From positions 248,001-312,000 of the forward strand of contig JADJCX010000002.1 of the NCBI GenBank assembly GCA_016703005.1: a DNA stretch of 64,000 nucleotides. The letters are read 5' to 3'. The notes under the pieces were generated by a model that did not search any database, had not been told where the DNA came from, and saw nothing but the letters and a program-made list of their open reading frames with translations. Source of the stretch: Flavobacteriales bacterium (GTDB lineage: Bacteria > Bacteroidota > Bacteroidia > Flavobacteriales_F > PHOS-HE28). Shown piece by piece: positions 46,746 to 55,626 of the stretch. How positions within the stretch are numbered: the first letter of the stretch is position 1; every line of letters starts with the position of its first letter. The position numbers and the translations under genes are program-made.

Positions 46746-49475
46746 TCACGCTTCCGCTAACTGCTCGTCGAACTTCACGCCGATGCGCAGTTCGTTGCGC
46801 AGCACCAAACGGCCTTTGTGGGGACGCAGGAAGTACAGCGCATCCACTTCGCTTACCGGTTCCGGCGCTGCTGTAATGGCCATGAAGCCAAGGTCCTTGG
46901 CCATGTTCAGCACCGCTTTGCGGTTCACGCTGTCCAGCGAGTGGATCTCGTCCAAGAAGAAGGGAACACGCGACAGTGGCATCCGTTGCTTCGGATCCTC
47001 CTTCAGCATACTGCGCAGCACGAGCAGGTTGAAGAGCACTTTGATGGTGATGGCGGTACCGTGCGATTCCACCTGCAGGTTGTCGTAGCTGTGTGTGCGG
47101 CCGGCGCGCGTGCTGATGGTGAAACGCAGTGTGAAGAGGTCGCCGTAGTTGAGCGTCAATCGTTCGCTCAGCTTGTTACGGAAGCTCTGGTAGGCTGCAT
47201 CCAGTTTCCCTGAACTGTCGAACAAGCCCGTGTGATCGGTCTCTGCAAGTTCCTTCAAGGCCACCACCAATTCGTTCTGGTCGATCACCTCCATTTTCAG
47301 ACTTTCCAAGTTGCTCACGTTCACGTTGCCGAAACGGCGGTTGAGCTTCTCGGCGGCGCTCTTGATATCGTTGAGCCCGTTGAGCACGTTGGCGAAACTG
47401 GCCCGCAGCAGGTGCAGGTAGTTGTCCCAATCCTTGCGCAGCGTTTCCTCGAAAGACGGAAGGCCCTCGATCTGTTCGCGCATCAGACGCACGGTATCCA
47501 GTTCAGTAGGACCAATGATATCGCTCTTCAGCACGTTCTCGATCTTGCTGCGGAGCTGGTCCATCTCGTGGGACATGTTGTTGTGCTCCAGCATCAACTT
47601 GCGGTACAGCTCTATCGCGTCTTCCGCATCGTTGGGCACGGCGATCAGCTCGCTGCCTTTCGCGTTCGGGTCCGGGGGCGGTGCACATTGCTCCATCAGC
47701 ACGAGCAGGCGGTTGAAGCGTTCGTCCTCTTTGTGCAGGGCGGTGCGTTGCTCGAAAAGTTTCACACCGATATCCTCCAGCTTATCACGCACTTCCTTGC
47801 GTTGCGCATCCGATCCGGTCTTCTCCTTGGTCAGTTCCGATAAGCGCTTCTGCAAGCGCGGCTCTTCGCGTTTGTCGATCTGGTAGCGGTCCCAGCGGGC
47901 CAGCACGTCCACGTGTGCATCGCATTCAGCCTGCGCTTTCGCACGGTCCTTTGCCAATGCTTCCCGGTTCTCAATGGCGTCCATCAGCTTGCGCAGACGG
48001 TCCTGTTCGGCTTTCAGGTCGGTGAGCGATTTCTTCAGGGCTTTCACATCCACGAGCTCCTTCCACGCGCTGCTGTTGTCCGGCAGTGGCAGGCTCATGA
48101 GCGCATCGCTGTACTTGTCGTCTTTGATATTCTCAGCTATGCTCTTCAACAGCGCATCCACCTGTTTGCGCTTCTTCAGGTCAACACCACCTTTCTCCAC
48201 AGGCAGCTTCAGGATCTCCATGTTGAAGAGCTTGGAGAGGCCGTGAAGGCTTTCGTCGCTCATCGATTCGCGCAACTCGGTGATGAGCGCCTTGTCGAAG
48301 TTGGCGATCGCCCGTTCGGTGCTGGCTACACGACCGGTCACTTCGGACAGGCTGCGCGCTGTGCGCTGACGGTCGGCTTCCTCGGCGTTGCCCAGTTGAC
48401 GGTTCAGTACATGGAGGCGCTCCTTCGCGTTGGTAAGCGCTTCGCGTTCGAGGCCTTCCACGAATTGCTCAAGTCCTTTGCCCAGTTCGGCAATACGCGA
48501 CAGGTCACCTTCGGCCCGGCCCTTGAAACCGGCGAGTTCGGCGATCTTCTCGTCCAGGTCCTTCAGGATCTCCGCCGTGCTGATCTTCTCCTTTTCCAGC
48601 GCTTCCTGCTTGGCCACGATGGCCTCTTTCACATGCTTGTTGTGGTCGTGTGCCTTGCGGCGTTTCTCCATCAGATCGCCGTGAACGAAGGCCAATCGCG
48701 CTTCCAATGCAAAGCGCCCATCGCTCATGTCGATGTACTTCTCCAGGCGCTCTTTCTCGCTCTTGAGCGTGTTCAGTTTCAGACGGCGATCGCGTATGCG
48801 CTCGAAGTCCTCCGTCATGGAGCGCGTTGCTTCCAACGCAGGTTTGTTCGGCGGTATGCTCGCCAGCATCAGCAAGCTACGCTTCATCTCGTGCTGGTCG
48901 ATGGAGCGCAGGCTGAGCAGGTTCTTCAGTACTTCCTTGAAGTGCGCGTAACGTTCGGTCTCGGTAAGGTGAACAACACCCAATCCGTTGCTCTCGCCTT
49001 TGGTGGCAACCAAAATGGCATCGCGATGAGCGGCCGCATCGCGGAGCACGCGGAAGTTGCGCTCGCTCAGTTTGGCGTCCACGGCTTTCGGGTCCGACAC
49101 GCGACCGTCTTTCGAGATATAGTCGTTCACATCATAGGCGCCTTCGTAAGTGAAACGCACGGGATCACCGCCACTGGCCTTGCTCTGCCCGCGCCAGCCC
49201 AGCACATATGCACCGTTCGGTCCCTCGAGTTCGAACAGCAGGTAGCTGAAGTGGTCGGGGAAGTAGTATGCGCGTGTGGCCTCCGGGTCGTGATCGCCAA
49301 ACGCCATCTGGTTGCGATTGTCCAGATAGAGGAACTGCAGCGTATTGATGAGCGTCGTTTTGCCCGCGTTGTTGGGGCCAACGAGTTGGATCGAGTTCGC
49401 GAGATCCACTTCGGCATAGTCATAACTGCCGCTGCGGATGGCGATGAGCTTGGTGGGTCCGATTCCTGCTTGCAT
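46746..49475 (-). CDS. mksB: SMC-like ATPase of an MksBEF condensin
   Basis: 909 residues. The N-terminal ATPase half has Walker A GPNNAGKT (residues 33-40). Two long coiled-coil stretches (about 205-400 and 460-600, rich in E, K, L and R) surround a hinge-like middle. The C-terminal half holds NLQVESHGTAITIKVLFNLLVLRSML (signature region) and Walker B RVPFFLDEIHSLD with D842 and E843. The length and the two small partner genes upstream (kleisin, then MksE) match MukB-like small condensins, which load on DNA and extrude loops. It is equivalent to JetC of Wadjet. No MksG/JetD gene lies nearby. Confidence 0.88.
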   Translation of the reverse strand: MQAGIGPTKLIAIRSGSYDYAEVDLANSIQLVGPNNAGKTTLINTLQFLYLDNRNQMAFGDHDPEATRAYYFPDHFSYLLFELEGPNGAYVLGWRGQSKASGGDPVRFTYEGAYDVNDYISKDGRVSDPKAVDAKLSERNFRVLRDAAAHRDAILVATKGESNGLGVVHLTETERYAHFKEVLKNLLSLRSIDQHEMKRSLLMLASIPPNKPALEATRSMTEDFERIRDRRLKLNTLKSEKERLEKYIDMSDGRFALEARLAFVHGDLMEKRRKAHDHNKHVKEAIVAKQEALEKEKISTAEILKDLDEKIAELAGFKGRAEGDLSRIAELGKGLEQFVEGLEREALTNAKERLHVLNRQLGNAEEADRQRTARSLSEVTGRVASTERAIANFDKALITELRESMSDESLHGLSKLFNMEILKLPVEKGGVDLKKRKQVDALLKSIAENIKDDKYSDALMSLPLPDNSSAWKELVDVKALKKSLTDLKAEQDRLRKLMDAIENREALAKDRAKAQAECDAHVDVLARWDRYQIDKREEPRLQKRLSELTKEKTGSDAQRKEVRDKLEDIGVKLFEQRTALHKEDERFNRLLVLMEQCAPPPDPNAKGSELIAVPNDAEDAIELYRKLMLEHNNMSHEMDQLRSKIENVLKSDIIGPTELDTVRLMREQIEGLPSFEETLRKDWDNYLHLLRASFANVLNGLNDIKSAAEKLNRRFGNVNVSNLESLKMEVIDQNELVVALKELAETDHTGLFDSSGKLDAAYQSFRNKLSERLTLNYGDLFTLRFTISTRAGRTHSYDNLQVESHGTAITIKVLFNLLVLRSMLKEDPKQRMPLSRVPFFLDEIHSLDSVNRKAVLNMAKDLGFMAITAAPEPVSEVDALYFLRPHKGRLVLRNELRIGVKFDEQLAEA

Positions 49476-49505
49476 GTGCGTGTCGTTGTGTTCGGTCGGG
49501 CCGGC

Positions 49506-50084
49506 TTAGTTCATTTCTGGGTCAATGGGCTGTCCGAAAGAGGGCAGCACCTCGCGCGATTCCTGTTCAGCCGCCGTGCTGATCTCCTGACACTTGTCGA
49601 AGAGACGGTGAAAGGGGCGCAGGAACCGGAAGCTGTCATCGTTGAAGTACTCTGCCCAGCCTTTGGTGACCATGCTCTTGATCAGTTTGCGCAAGTCGCC
49701 TTCGTCGTCCACTTCCACAGCGCGCATGTGGGCCTTGTAGCGGTCGCTCTTCAGGTGAGGAAGCCCGGCAACGGTGAAGCGTTCGGTGAGCAGATACTCT
49801 TCCACGGGGCGCCCTTCATTGGCAGCAGCCTCAATGAGGATGAAGCAGAACACTGCCATTGGAGCGAGTGATGCCGCGGGTGGTGTGCCTTCCGCTGTTT
49901 CGGTGTGGAAGTAGAAGAAGTCGCGCGGGTGGCGCATCAGGTTCAAACCAAGCGGTTCGAAGTATGCTTTGTAGTCTTCGTAGCTCTCCGCAAGCGAGGC
50001 ATGCAGGGTACCTTGTTCGTGCGTGATGTAGGCACCTTGACGAAGCTTGTCGAAGATGTCCTTCAGTTGCGGTAGGGTGTTCAT
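49506..50084 (-). CDS. mksE: MksE-type condensin accessory protein
   Basis: 192 residues from the ATG at 50084, which overlaps the stop of the kleisin gene by 4 bp (ATGA). It reads LKDIFDKLRQGAYITHEQGTLHASLAESYEDYKAYFEPLGLNLMRHPRDFFYFH, the winged-helix pattern of MksE/JetB (MukE-like) proteins, then EYLLTERFTVAGLPHL...LRKLIKSMVTKGWAEYFNDDSFRFLRPFHRLFD. It should bind kleisin and control DNA loading. The ATPase gene starts 30 bp further on. Confidence 0.88.
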   Translation of the reverse strand: MNTLPQLKDIFDKLRQGAYITHEQGTLHASLAESYEDYKAYFEPLGLNLMRHPRDFFYFHTETAEGTPPAASLAPMAVFCFILIEAAANEGRPVEEYLLTERFTVAGLPHLKSDRYKAHMRAVEVDDEGDLRKLIKSMVTKGWAEYFNDDSFRFLRPFHRLFDKCQEISTAAEQESREVLPSFGQPIDPEMN

Positions 50085-51304
50085 GCCTTGGTGATGGAAA
50101 TGGTGGAGGCTTCCAATACGCCGTCCCGTGTTCGGTATTGTTTCGTTTTGCCGCTCTTGAAATCGACATCCAGTTTGGGGTCGAAAAGCAGCTTGCTCAA
50201 ACCCAGCAACGCATCGGCCGTTCCTTTTTCCGGGAAGCTGGTCGTGAGCCAACCAGTGAGGTCCTTAACAGGTAATTCTTCGTTGAGGATGGTCGGCAAT
50301 TCATTTAGCCAAAGCAGGCGCACGTAGTCCGGCGGGGTGTCGCTGTTCTCCGTGGTGTTCAGCAGGGGTGGAGGGATGGGCGGGTGCGAGATCACCTTCT
50401 CGATGGTCTCCCGCAACACGGCGTCGGTTGGCGGGCACTCCACCCGTGCATTCGTGGTCTGCGTCACATAGTTGGACACCCAATCTTCCAGACGCATCTG
50501 GCGCAAGCGGCCCAAGGCCAGCGTGGCCCCGTGGGCGATCGCACTGGATCGGCGCAGCACATCGTACAGCGGTTGCAGTTCCTTACGGCTCTCGGTAAGT
50601 GTGTGGATCGCACGTCGCCGCAACACACGGATCGCCCGTTCGTTGCGCTCCACCATCGCCAATTCAACGTACACGCCTTGTTCCCGCGCTGCGCGCAGCA
50701 CGATGTCGGTCTCATCGAGGGTGCTTTCCAGCAGACCGTCCACCCGCACGATCTCCACCAAGGGATGCACGTACTGGTCCATGAGGCTGAGGATGCGCAG
50801 GTAGCGCTCGCGTACGCTCACGCTGGTGCGGTCGGCCTTGTAGCGCGCCACTTCCGCCATCACCGCACGGTGCGTGGCATCCAGATCGTCCTGCATGCGG
50901 CGCAGGGTGTGGTCCACTTCGTTGGTGGCCATTGCCACGCTCAACGAGTCGGTCGCTTCCACGCCCATGGAAATGCGCTTGCGTGCGCTTTCCAATGACG
51001 CGATGTAGCCCTGGATGATCTCCGGGCTCGTAGGCAGCGCATCGTTGTACAGGAAGTTGAGCAATTGCAGCAAGGGCTGGCTCATCACGTAGTGGGAACT
51101 CCCTTCTTCCAATGGCACGATCACTTGCAGTTCCGTTAGGCGCTGCCACGTGGTTTCGGGCTGTTCAACCGTGGTGTCGTTGAAGGTGCGGATCAATTGG
51201 CGCACCTGCGCTTCGCTGATATCGCCCGGCTTTTGGGCAATGGCGTGCAACAAGGGCACATGCGTGGCACAGAAGTCGAAGAAGCGTTTGGGGGTGAGCT
51301 GCAT
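50081..51304 (-). CDS. mksF: MksF-type kleisin of the condensin complex
   Basis: 407 residues. The N-terminal winged-helix part (MQLTPKRFFDFCATHVPLLHAIAQKPGDISEAQVRQLIRTFND) is followed by a long helical bundle (about 110-300) and a C-terminal part (VRLLWLNELPTILNEELPVKDLTGWLTTSF) as in MukF/MksF/JetA kleisins. First gene of mksF-mksE-mksB; the unit begins after the groL terminator region. Kleisin links the two ATPase heads. Confidence 0.85.
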   Translation of the reverse strand: MQLTPKRFFDFCATHVPLLHAIAQKPGDISEAQVRQLIRTFNDTTVEQPETTWQRLTELQVIVPLEEGSSHYVMSQPLLQLLNFLYNDALPTSPEIIQGYIASLESARKRISMGVEATDSLSVAMATNEVDHTLRRMQDDLDATHRAVMAEVARYKADRTSVSVRERYLRILSLMDQYVHPLVEIVRVDGLLESTLDETDIVLRAAREQGVYVELAMVERNERAIRVLRRRAIHTLTESRKELQPLYDVLRRSSAIAHGATLALGRLRQMRLEDWVSNYVTQTTNARVECPPTDAVLRETIEKVISHPPIPPPLLNTTENSDTPPDYVRLLWLNELPTILNEELPVKDLTGWLTTSFPEKGTADALLGLSKLLFDPKLDVDFKSGKTKQYRTRDGVLEASTISITKA

Positions 51305-51440
51305 CGGCGGATCGGCAAGACCTGCCGCGCTGTTCCGCGCGTTTCAGGCATGCGAGATTACGCCGGGATGGGCAGGAGCGAGGGCGGGAGTTTTCGACAG
51401 GTGTTGGTAACCCGACCACCACGAACAAAGTCCTAACGAA

Positions 51441-51466
51441 CAAGCCCCGACTTCCGCCGGGGCTTG
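51441..51466 (-). terminator. Terminator hairpin after groL
   Basis: On the minus strand CAAGCCCC and GGGGCTTG pair around a 10-base spacer, followed by TTCGTT. It lies 25 nt beyond the groL stop codon. Confidence 0.7.
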
Positions 51467-51490
51467 CACAGTTCAGTTGAACGGATCGAC

Positions 51491-53129
51491 TTACATCATT
51501 CCGCCCATTCCGCCCATGTCGCCACCGTGGCTATGGCCGGCTGCTTTCTCTTCTTTCTCCTCGCTGATCACGCACTCGGTGGTGAGCAACATGGCTGCGA
51601 TGGAAGCAGCGTTCTCCAGTGCCACGCGGGTCACTTTGGTTGGGTCGATGACCCCAGCGGCGAGCAGGTTCTCGTACACCTCGGTGCGGGCGTTGAAGCC
51701 GAAGTCGGCTTTGCCCTCGCGCACTTTCTGCACAATGATGCTGCCTTCCAAACCGGCGTTAGCAACGATCTGGCGCAGCGGCTCTTCGAGCGCGCGCTTC
51801 ACGATGCCCATGCCGGTGGTCTCGTCGGCGTTGATGCCTTCGGCCTTGTCCAACACTTTCTGTGCGCGGATGTACGCTACACCACCACCTGGTACGATGC
51901 CTTCTTCCACTGCGGCGCGGGTAGCGTGCAGGGCGTCATCGACACGGTCCTTCTTCTCTTTCATCTCCACTTCCGTAGCGGCACCGATGTAGAGCACGGC
52001 AACACCGCCAGCCAGCTTGGCCAAACGCTCCTGCAGCTTCTCCTTGTCGTAATCGCTTGTGGTGGTCTCGATCTGCGCTTTGATCTGGTTCACGCGACCG
52101 GCGATGTCCTCTTTCTTGCCGGCACCGTTCACGATGGTCGTGTTGTCCTTGTCGATGCTGATCTTCTCGGCCTTTCCGAGCATGGTCAGGTCGGCGTTCT
52201 CCAGTTTGAAGCCGCGCTCCTCGCTGATCACCGTTCCACCCGTGAGGATGGCGATGTCTTCCAGCATGGCTTTGCGACGATCACCGAAACCAGGGGCTTT
52301 CACCGCGGCCACTTTCAGGGCACCGCGGATCTTGTTCACCACCAGGGTAGCGAGTGCTTCGCCGTCCACATCTTCGCTGATGATCAGCAAAGGCTTGCCT
52401 GTTTGTGCGCTCTTCTCCAGGATCGGGAGCAGCTCCTTCATACTGCTGATCTTCTTGTCGTAGATCAGGATGTAGGCGCCTTCCAGGTCCACCTCCATTT
52501 TCTCCGCGTTGGTCACGAAGTAGGGGCTGAGGTAGCCGCGGTCGAACTGCATGCCTTCCACCACTTCAACCGTGGTGTCAGTGCCTTTCGCTTCTTCCAC
52601 GGTGATCACACCTTCCTTCTTCACCTTGGCCATGGCCTCAGCGATCAGGGTGCCGATCGTGTCGTCGTTGTTCGCGCTGATCGAAGCTACTTGCTTGATC
52701 TTGGCGTTGTCGTCGCCAACGGCTTGGCTCATTTTCTTCAGGTCGGCTACCACCAGGGTAACTGCCTTGTCGATACCGCGCTTCAGGTCCATCGGGTTCG
52801 CGCCAGCAGCAACGTTCTTCAGGCCTGCGGTAACGATCGCTTGGGCAAGAACGGTTGCGGTGGTGGTGCCGTCGCCGGCGATGTCGGCCGTTTTGCTGGC
52901 CACTTCCTTCAGCATCTGGGCGCCCATGTTCTCCACGGCGTCCTTCAGTTCGTCTCTTTGGCAACGGTAACGCCGTCCTTGGTCACCTGGGGCGCTCGAA
53001 TTTCTTGTCGATGATCACGTTACGGCCCTTGGGACCGAGGGTCACCTTCACGGCGTTCGCGAGGTGATCGACGCCACGCTTCAAGCGGTCGCGGGCATCA
53101 ATGTCGAATTGGATGTTCTTGGCTGCCAT
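51491..53129 (-). CDS. groL: Chaperonin GroEL (two frameshifts)
   Basis: About 547 residues from the ATG at 53129 (MAAKNIQFDIDARDRLKRGVDHLANAVKVTLGPKGRNVIIDKK). The frame is broken twice within 50 bp: at about 52997 (TTCGAGCGCCC for expected TTCGGAGCGCCC) and at about 52952 (GAGACGAACTG for expected GAGATCGAACTG), each a one-base loss. From ENMGAQMLKEVASKTADIAGDGTTTATVLAQ onward it is intact, with the usual Gly-Met-rich tail (GGDMGGMGGMM). It forms the folding chamber with GroES. An essential single gene is most unlikely to be dead, so these look like assembly errors. Confidence 0.95.
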
Positions 53130-53153
53130 TGCAGTTGGGTTTTAAGGGAAATG

Positions 53154-53178
53154 AAAAAGGGCGATGGATGCATCGCCC
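53154..53178 (-). terminator. Hairpin with T-run between groES and groL
   Basis: On the minus strand GGGCGATGCATCCATCGCCC is followed directly by TTTTTC. It lies 9 nt after the groES stop and 24 nt before the groL ATG, so groES and groL expression may be separated by a terminator or by an RNA processing or stability hairpin. Confidence 0.7.
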
Positions 53179-53186
53179 AGTAGTAC

Positions 53187-53477
53187 TTAGTTGAGCACGG
53201 CGTAGATGTCGCTTTCGCGCATGATCATGTAGTCCTTGCCTTCGAGGCTGAGCTCGGTGCCGCTGTACTTGCCGTACAGGATATTGTCACCCACCTTCAC
53301 GGTGAGGGGTGTCACTTTGCCGTCATCGGCCACACGGCCGGTGCCAACGGCGATAATGGTTCCGCGTTGGGGCTTTTCCTTGGCGGTATCGGGAATGAAC
53401 AAACCACCCTTGGTGGTCTCTTCGGCGGCGGCGGCTTCAACAAGCACGCGATCAGCGAGGGGCTTCACTTTGGCCAT
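53187..53477 (-). CDS. groES: Co-chaperonin GroES
   Basis: 96 residues from the ATG at 53477: MAKVKPLADRVLVEAAAAEETTKGGLFIPDTAKEKPQRGTIIAVG, with the mobile loop (EETTKGGLFIPD) that docks on GroEL, ending ESDIYAVLN. Normal length. Together with groL it forms the usual unit, but with a hairpin in between. Confidence 0.96.
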   Translation of the reverse strand: MAKVKPLADRVLVEAAAAEETTKGGLFIPDTAKEKPQRGTIIAVGTGRVADDGKVTPLTVKVGDNILYGKYSGTELSLEGKDYMIMRESDIYAVLN

Positions 53478-53630
53478 TGTGTTGATGTTGGTTTTGGATT
53501 TGGGTCTATTGTGGGATGCCGCGACCGGCAATGAAGATGCCGTTCGGCGGATCAGGGATCCAAACTGCCATCCATTCCGGAATCCTGACAAGTCAGGCCA
53601 CCGGCGGCCGATAGTCTGTCAGGTGGTCGG
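53478..53630. other. groES upstream region
   Basis: About 150 bp between groES and secG, holding a near-palindrome CCTGAC-AA-GTCAGG at 53584-53597 that could be an operator. No CIRCE-like operator was recognised. Confidence 0.3.
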
Positions 53631-53966
53631 TTACTCGCTGGTCTTCGCCGAGTCCGCTGCACCAACGGTGTTCGGATCCACCTGTCCTTCCGGAAGAACC
53701 GGTTCGCTGGTGGGGATCTTTTCATCCACAGGTCCCTCACCGGTGGCTGCCGTGGAAGTTTGGGTGCCTCCGATCAAGCACAGCACCATGAGCACACCGG
53801 CCATGGTCCATGTTCCTTTCTCAAGAAAGTCGGTGGTGCGCTGCACGCCTCCGATCTGCTGAGCGCCACTGAAGCCGCTGGCCAAACCGCCGCCCTTGGG
53901 AGCTTGCATGAGTACGAACAGCCCGAGGAACGCGCACACGAGCAGAATGAGGATCGAGATGAACAT
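53631..53966 (-). CDS. secG: Preprotein translocase subunit SecG
   Basis: 111 residues. Two membrane helices (ISILILLVCAFLGLFVLMQ and TWTMAGVLMVLCLIGG) flank the family motif APKGGGLASGFSGAQQIGGVQRTTDFLEKGTW. A Pro/Glu-rich tail follows, usual in Bacteroidota. It is a part of the SecYEG channel. Confidence 0.94.
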   Translation of the reverse strand: MFISILILLVCAFLGLFVLMQAPKGGGLASGFSGAQQIGGVQRTTDFLEKGTWTMAGVLMVLCLIGGTQTSTAATGEGPVDEKIPTSEPVLPEGQVDPNTVGAADSAKTSE

Positions 53967-53968
53967 GG

Positions 53969-55027
53969 TCAGCCTTCTTTTTTCTGTTTTTCCGCAGCCG
54001 CCTGCGAAAGGGCCGCGAAGTAAGCTGCTTTTTCCGGCACTTTCAACGCCAATCTGCGATAGGCTTCAGCGGCCTTCGGGAAGTTGCCCTGTTGCTCATA
54101 GATCCGGGCAAGGGTTTCCGTTACCAGGTCGGCCTGCACCCGTAGGCTTCGGCGTCCGGCTTCCTGCGGCGTGAAGAACTCCGTGCGGGGCGGTTGGCCG
54201 GGTTCGGTTTTCTTCAGGAAACGGTCGATAGTATCGCGGGTGAGGGTCGGGGAGGGGGTAGTTGAAGAAGCGGTCGGTCGCGCTGCGATAGGTTGATTTT
54301 CCTCTTCTGATGTCGCTTGATCGGCAGCCTCCGTCCGAGGGTTTCGGAGCCAATCCTCAGCGTCGCCGCTGCCCAACGTCCTGAACGGAACGATCGGTCC
54401 AGGGACTTCCGTCGCCATGTCCAACCAGTCGGTGAAGCGCATGCGCTCGCGGATCACGGGCGGTGACTTTGGCTCGGACAAAACCGGTTCCACGGGCACA
54501 GGAGGTGGCTGATCGATCTTCGATATCGCGGGGGACGCAACAGGTGCTGTAGGCATTTCCGCAGCGGCCTCCGTCACCAGCGATCCCAAGCTGTAGCCCG
54601 ACGCAATAGCCGCTTCCAGCATCTGCTGTTCAAGGATGCGTTCCGCGATCTCGTTATCGGTCAGTGGCTCTCGAGGGATGACCGATGCTTTAGGTTCAAT
54701 GACCGGCAATTCCTCGGTCACACGCTCCGCCGAAGTCCCTAACGGCTGATCATCACGAACGACGGATAGAGTAGGAGCAGGTACTTCGCGTTCCGCGTTC
54801 CTGCCAGTTCGGTTGAACAATACTTCGCGGTCGGGCACATGTGCTGCCGCGTCGCGCAAATGCTCGCTGGCCATCACTTCGCCAAGGGCTTGTTCGCCGG
54901 AGGCCAACAGTACATGGGCACTACTGAACCATGGATGCCGTTCGGTGAGTTCACGCAAGGCGCCAAGGTCCTGCAACGCTACGCGCCCAGGTTCTTCAAG
55001 CAGGGCGGTCAGGCGAGTGCGGTCCAT
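53969..55027 (-). CDS. Conserved hypothetical protein with C-terminal TPR
   Basis: 352 residues, no signal peptide. The N-terminal about 70 residues are helical (LTALLEEPGRVALQDLGALRELTERHPWFSSAHVLLASGE). The middle is long, Pro/Glu/Thr-rich and probably disordered, and a TPR hairpin lies at the end (DLVTETLARIYEQQGNFPKAAEAYRRLALKVPEKAAYFAALSQ). It lies in the conserved lptE / TPR / secG order of this phylum. Function unknown. Confidence 0.75.
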   Translation of the reverse strand: MDRTRLTALLEEPGRVALQDLGALRELTERHPWFSSAHVLLASGEQALGEVMASEHLRDAAAHVPDREVLFNRTGRNAEREVPAPTLSVVRDDQPLGTSAERVTEELPVIEPKASVIPREPLTDNEIAERILEQQMLEAAIASGYSLGSLVTEAAAEMPTAPVASPAISKIDQPPPVPVEPVLSEPKSPPVIRERMRFTDWLDMATEVPGPIVPFRTLGSGDAEDWLRNPRTEAADQATSEEENQPIAARPTASSTTPSPTLTRDTIDRFLKKTEPGQPPRTEFFTPQEAGRRSLRVQADLVTETLARIYEQQGNFPKAAEAYRRLALKVPEKAAYFAALSQAAAEKQKKEG

Positions 55028-55128
55028 ATGCGATCGGAAAATGAGTGGATCAGTAGATCAGATGGTCCAAGTGAAGACAGCAGAGTCGTGGTCGTGTGTC
55101 ATTGTCTGATCTTCTGATTTTCTGATCC

Positions 55129-55626
55129 TTACCAGTTGCCCAATGTGCGATCGAAGATATCCTGCGCCAGTTGCTTGCTGATCTCTTCCACCAGTGCGGT
55201 CTCCACGGAGCCGAGATCCTGTGTGCTGTTGTAATCGGCGAAGCGGCTCACGTTGAACTCGGTGTCTTTGGTCTTGTCAGTGGCGTTCGTATAGCGAACA
55301 GTGATCGAGATCGTCAGCCGGTTCAAGGCGGCGGTTTCGTTGGCCTGGATGGCGACGGGTTGAACGTCGTAGCCAGTGATGGACCCGGAGAACTGCACAT
55401 CGCCGTTCTTCCGCTGTTGGTCCAACGGTGTTTGTGCCTGAAGCAGGTCGCGCAGGATCTCAGTGAACGTCTGCGCGCTCTGGGCACTGCTCAGCGGTGC
55501 CTTCGCTTCGAACTGGTCCACGCTGAAAGTCTTGGCGGTTCCGACACTGGCGGGCGGCGTGAAACTGTAGCTCACCGTGCAGCCGGCCAATGCCAGCGCT
55601 GTCGCTATCAACACCAGCTTCCTCAC
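55129..55626 (-). CDS. lptE: LptE-family LPS-assembly lipoprotein
   Basis: 165 residues. Lipoprotein signal with lipobox LALAGC (Cys16), then YSFTPPASVGTAKTFSVDQFEAKAPLSSAQSAQTFTEILRDLLQAQT, the beta-alpha start of LptE-like proteins. It plugs the LptD barrel in the outer membrane. Its start overlaps the stop of the sigma-54 activator gene by 4 bp. Confidence 0.88.
   Translation of the reverse strand: MRKLVLIATALALAGCTVSYSFTPPASVGTAKTFSVDQFEAKAPLSSAQSAQTFTEILRDLLQAQTPLDQQRKNGDVQFSGSITGYDVQPVAIQANETAALNRLTISITVRYTNATDKTKDTEFNVSRFADYNSTQDLGSVETALVEEISKQLAQDIFDRTLGNW

Noticed and set aside
47913..49871. A plus-strand open frame of 652 codons opposite mksB.
   Set aside because: Shadow of the coiled-coil gene in GC-rich DNA; the minus strand has clear Walker motifs.
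51464..53014. A plus-strand open frame of 516 codons opposite groL.
   Set aside because: Shadow of groL; the His/Val-rich sequence matches no family.
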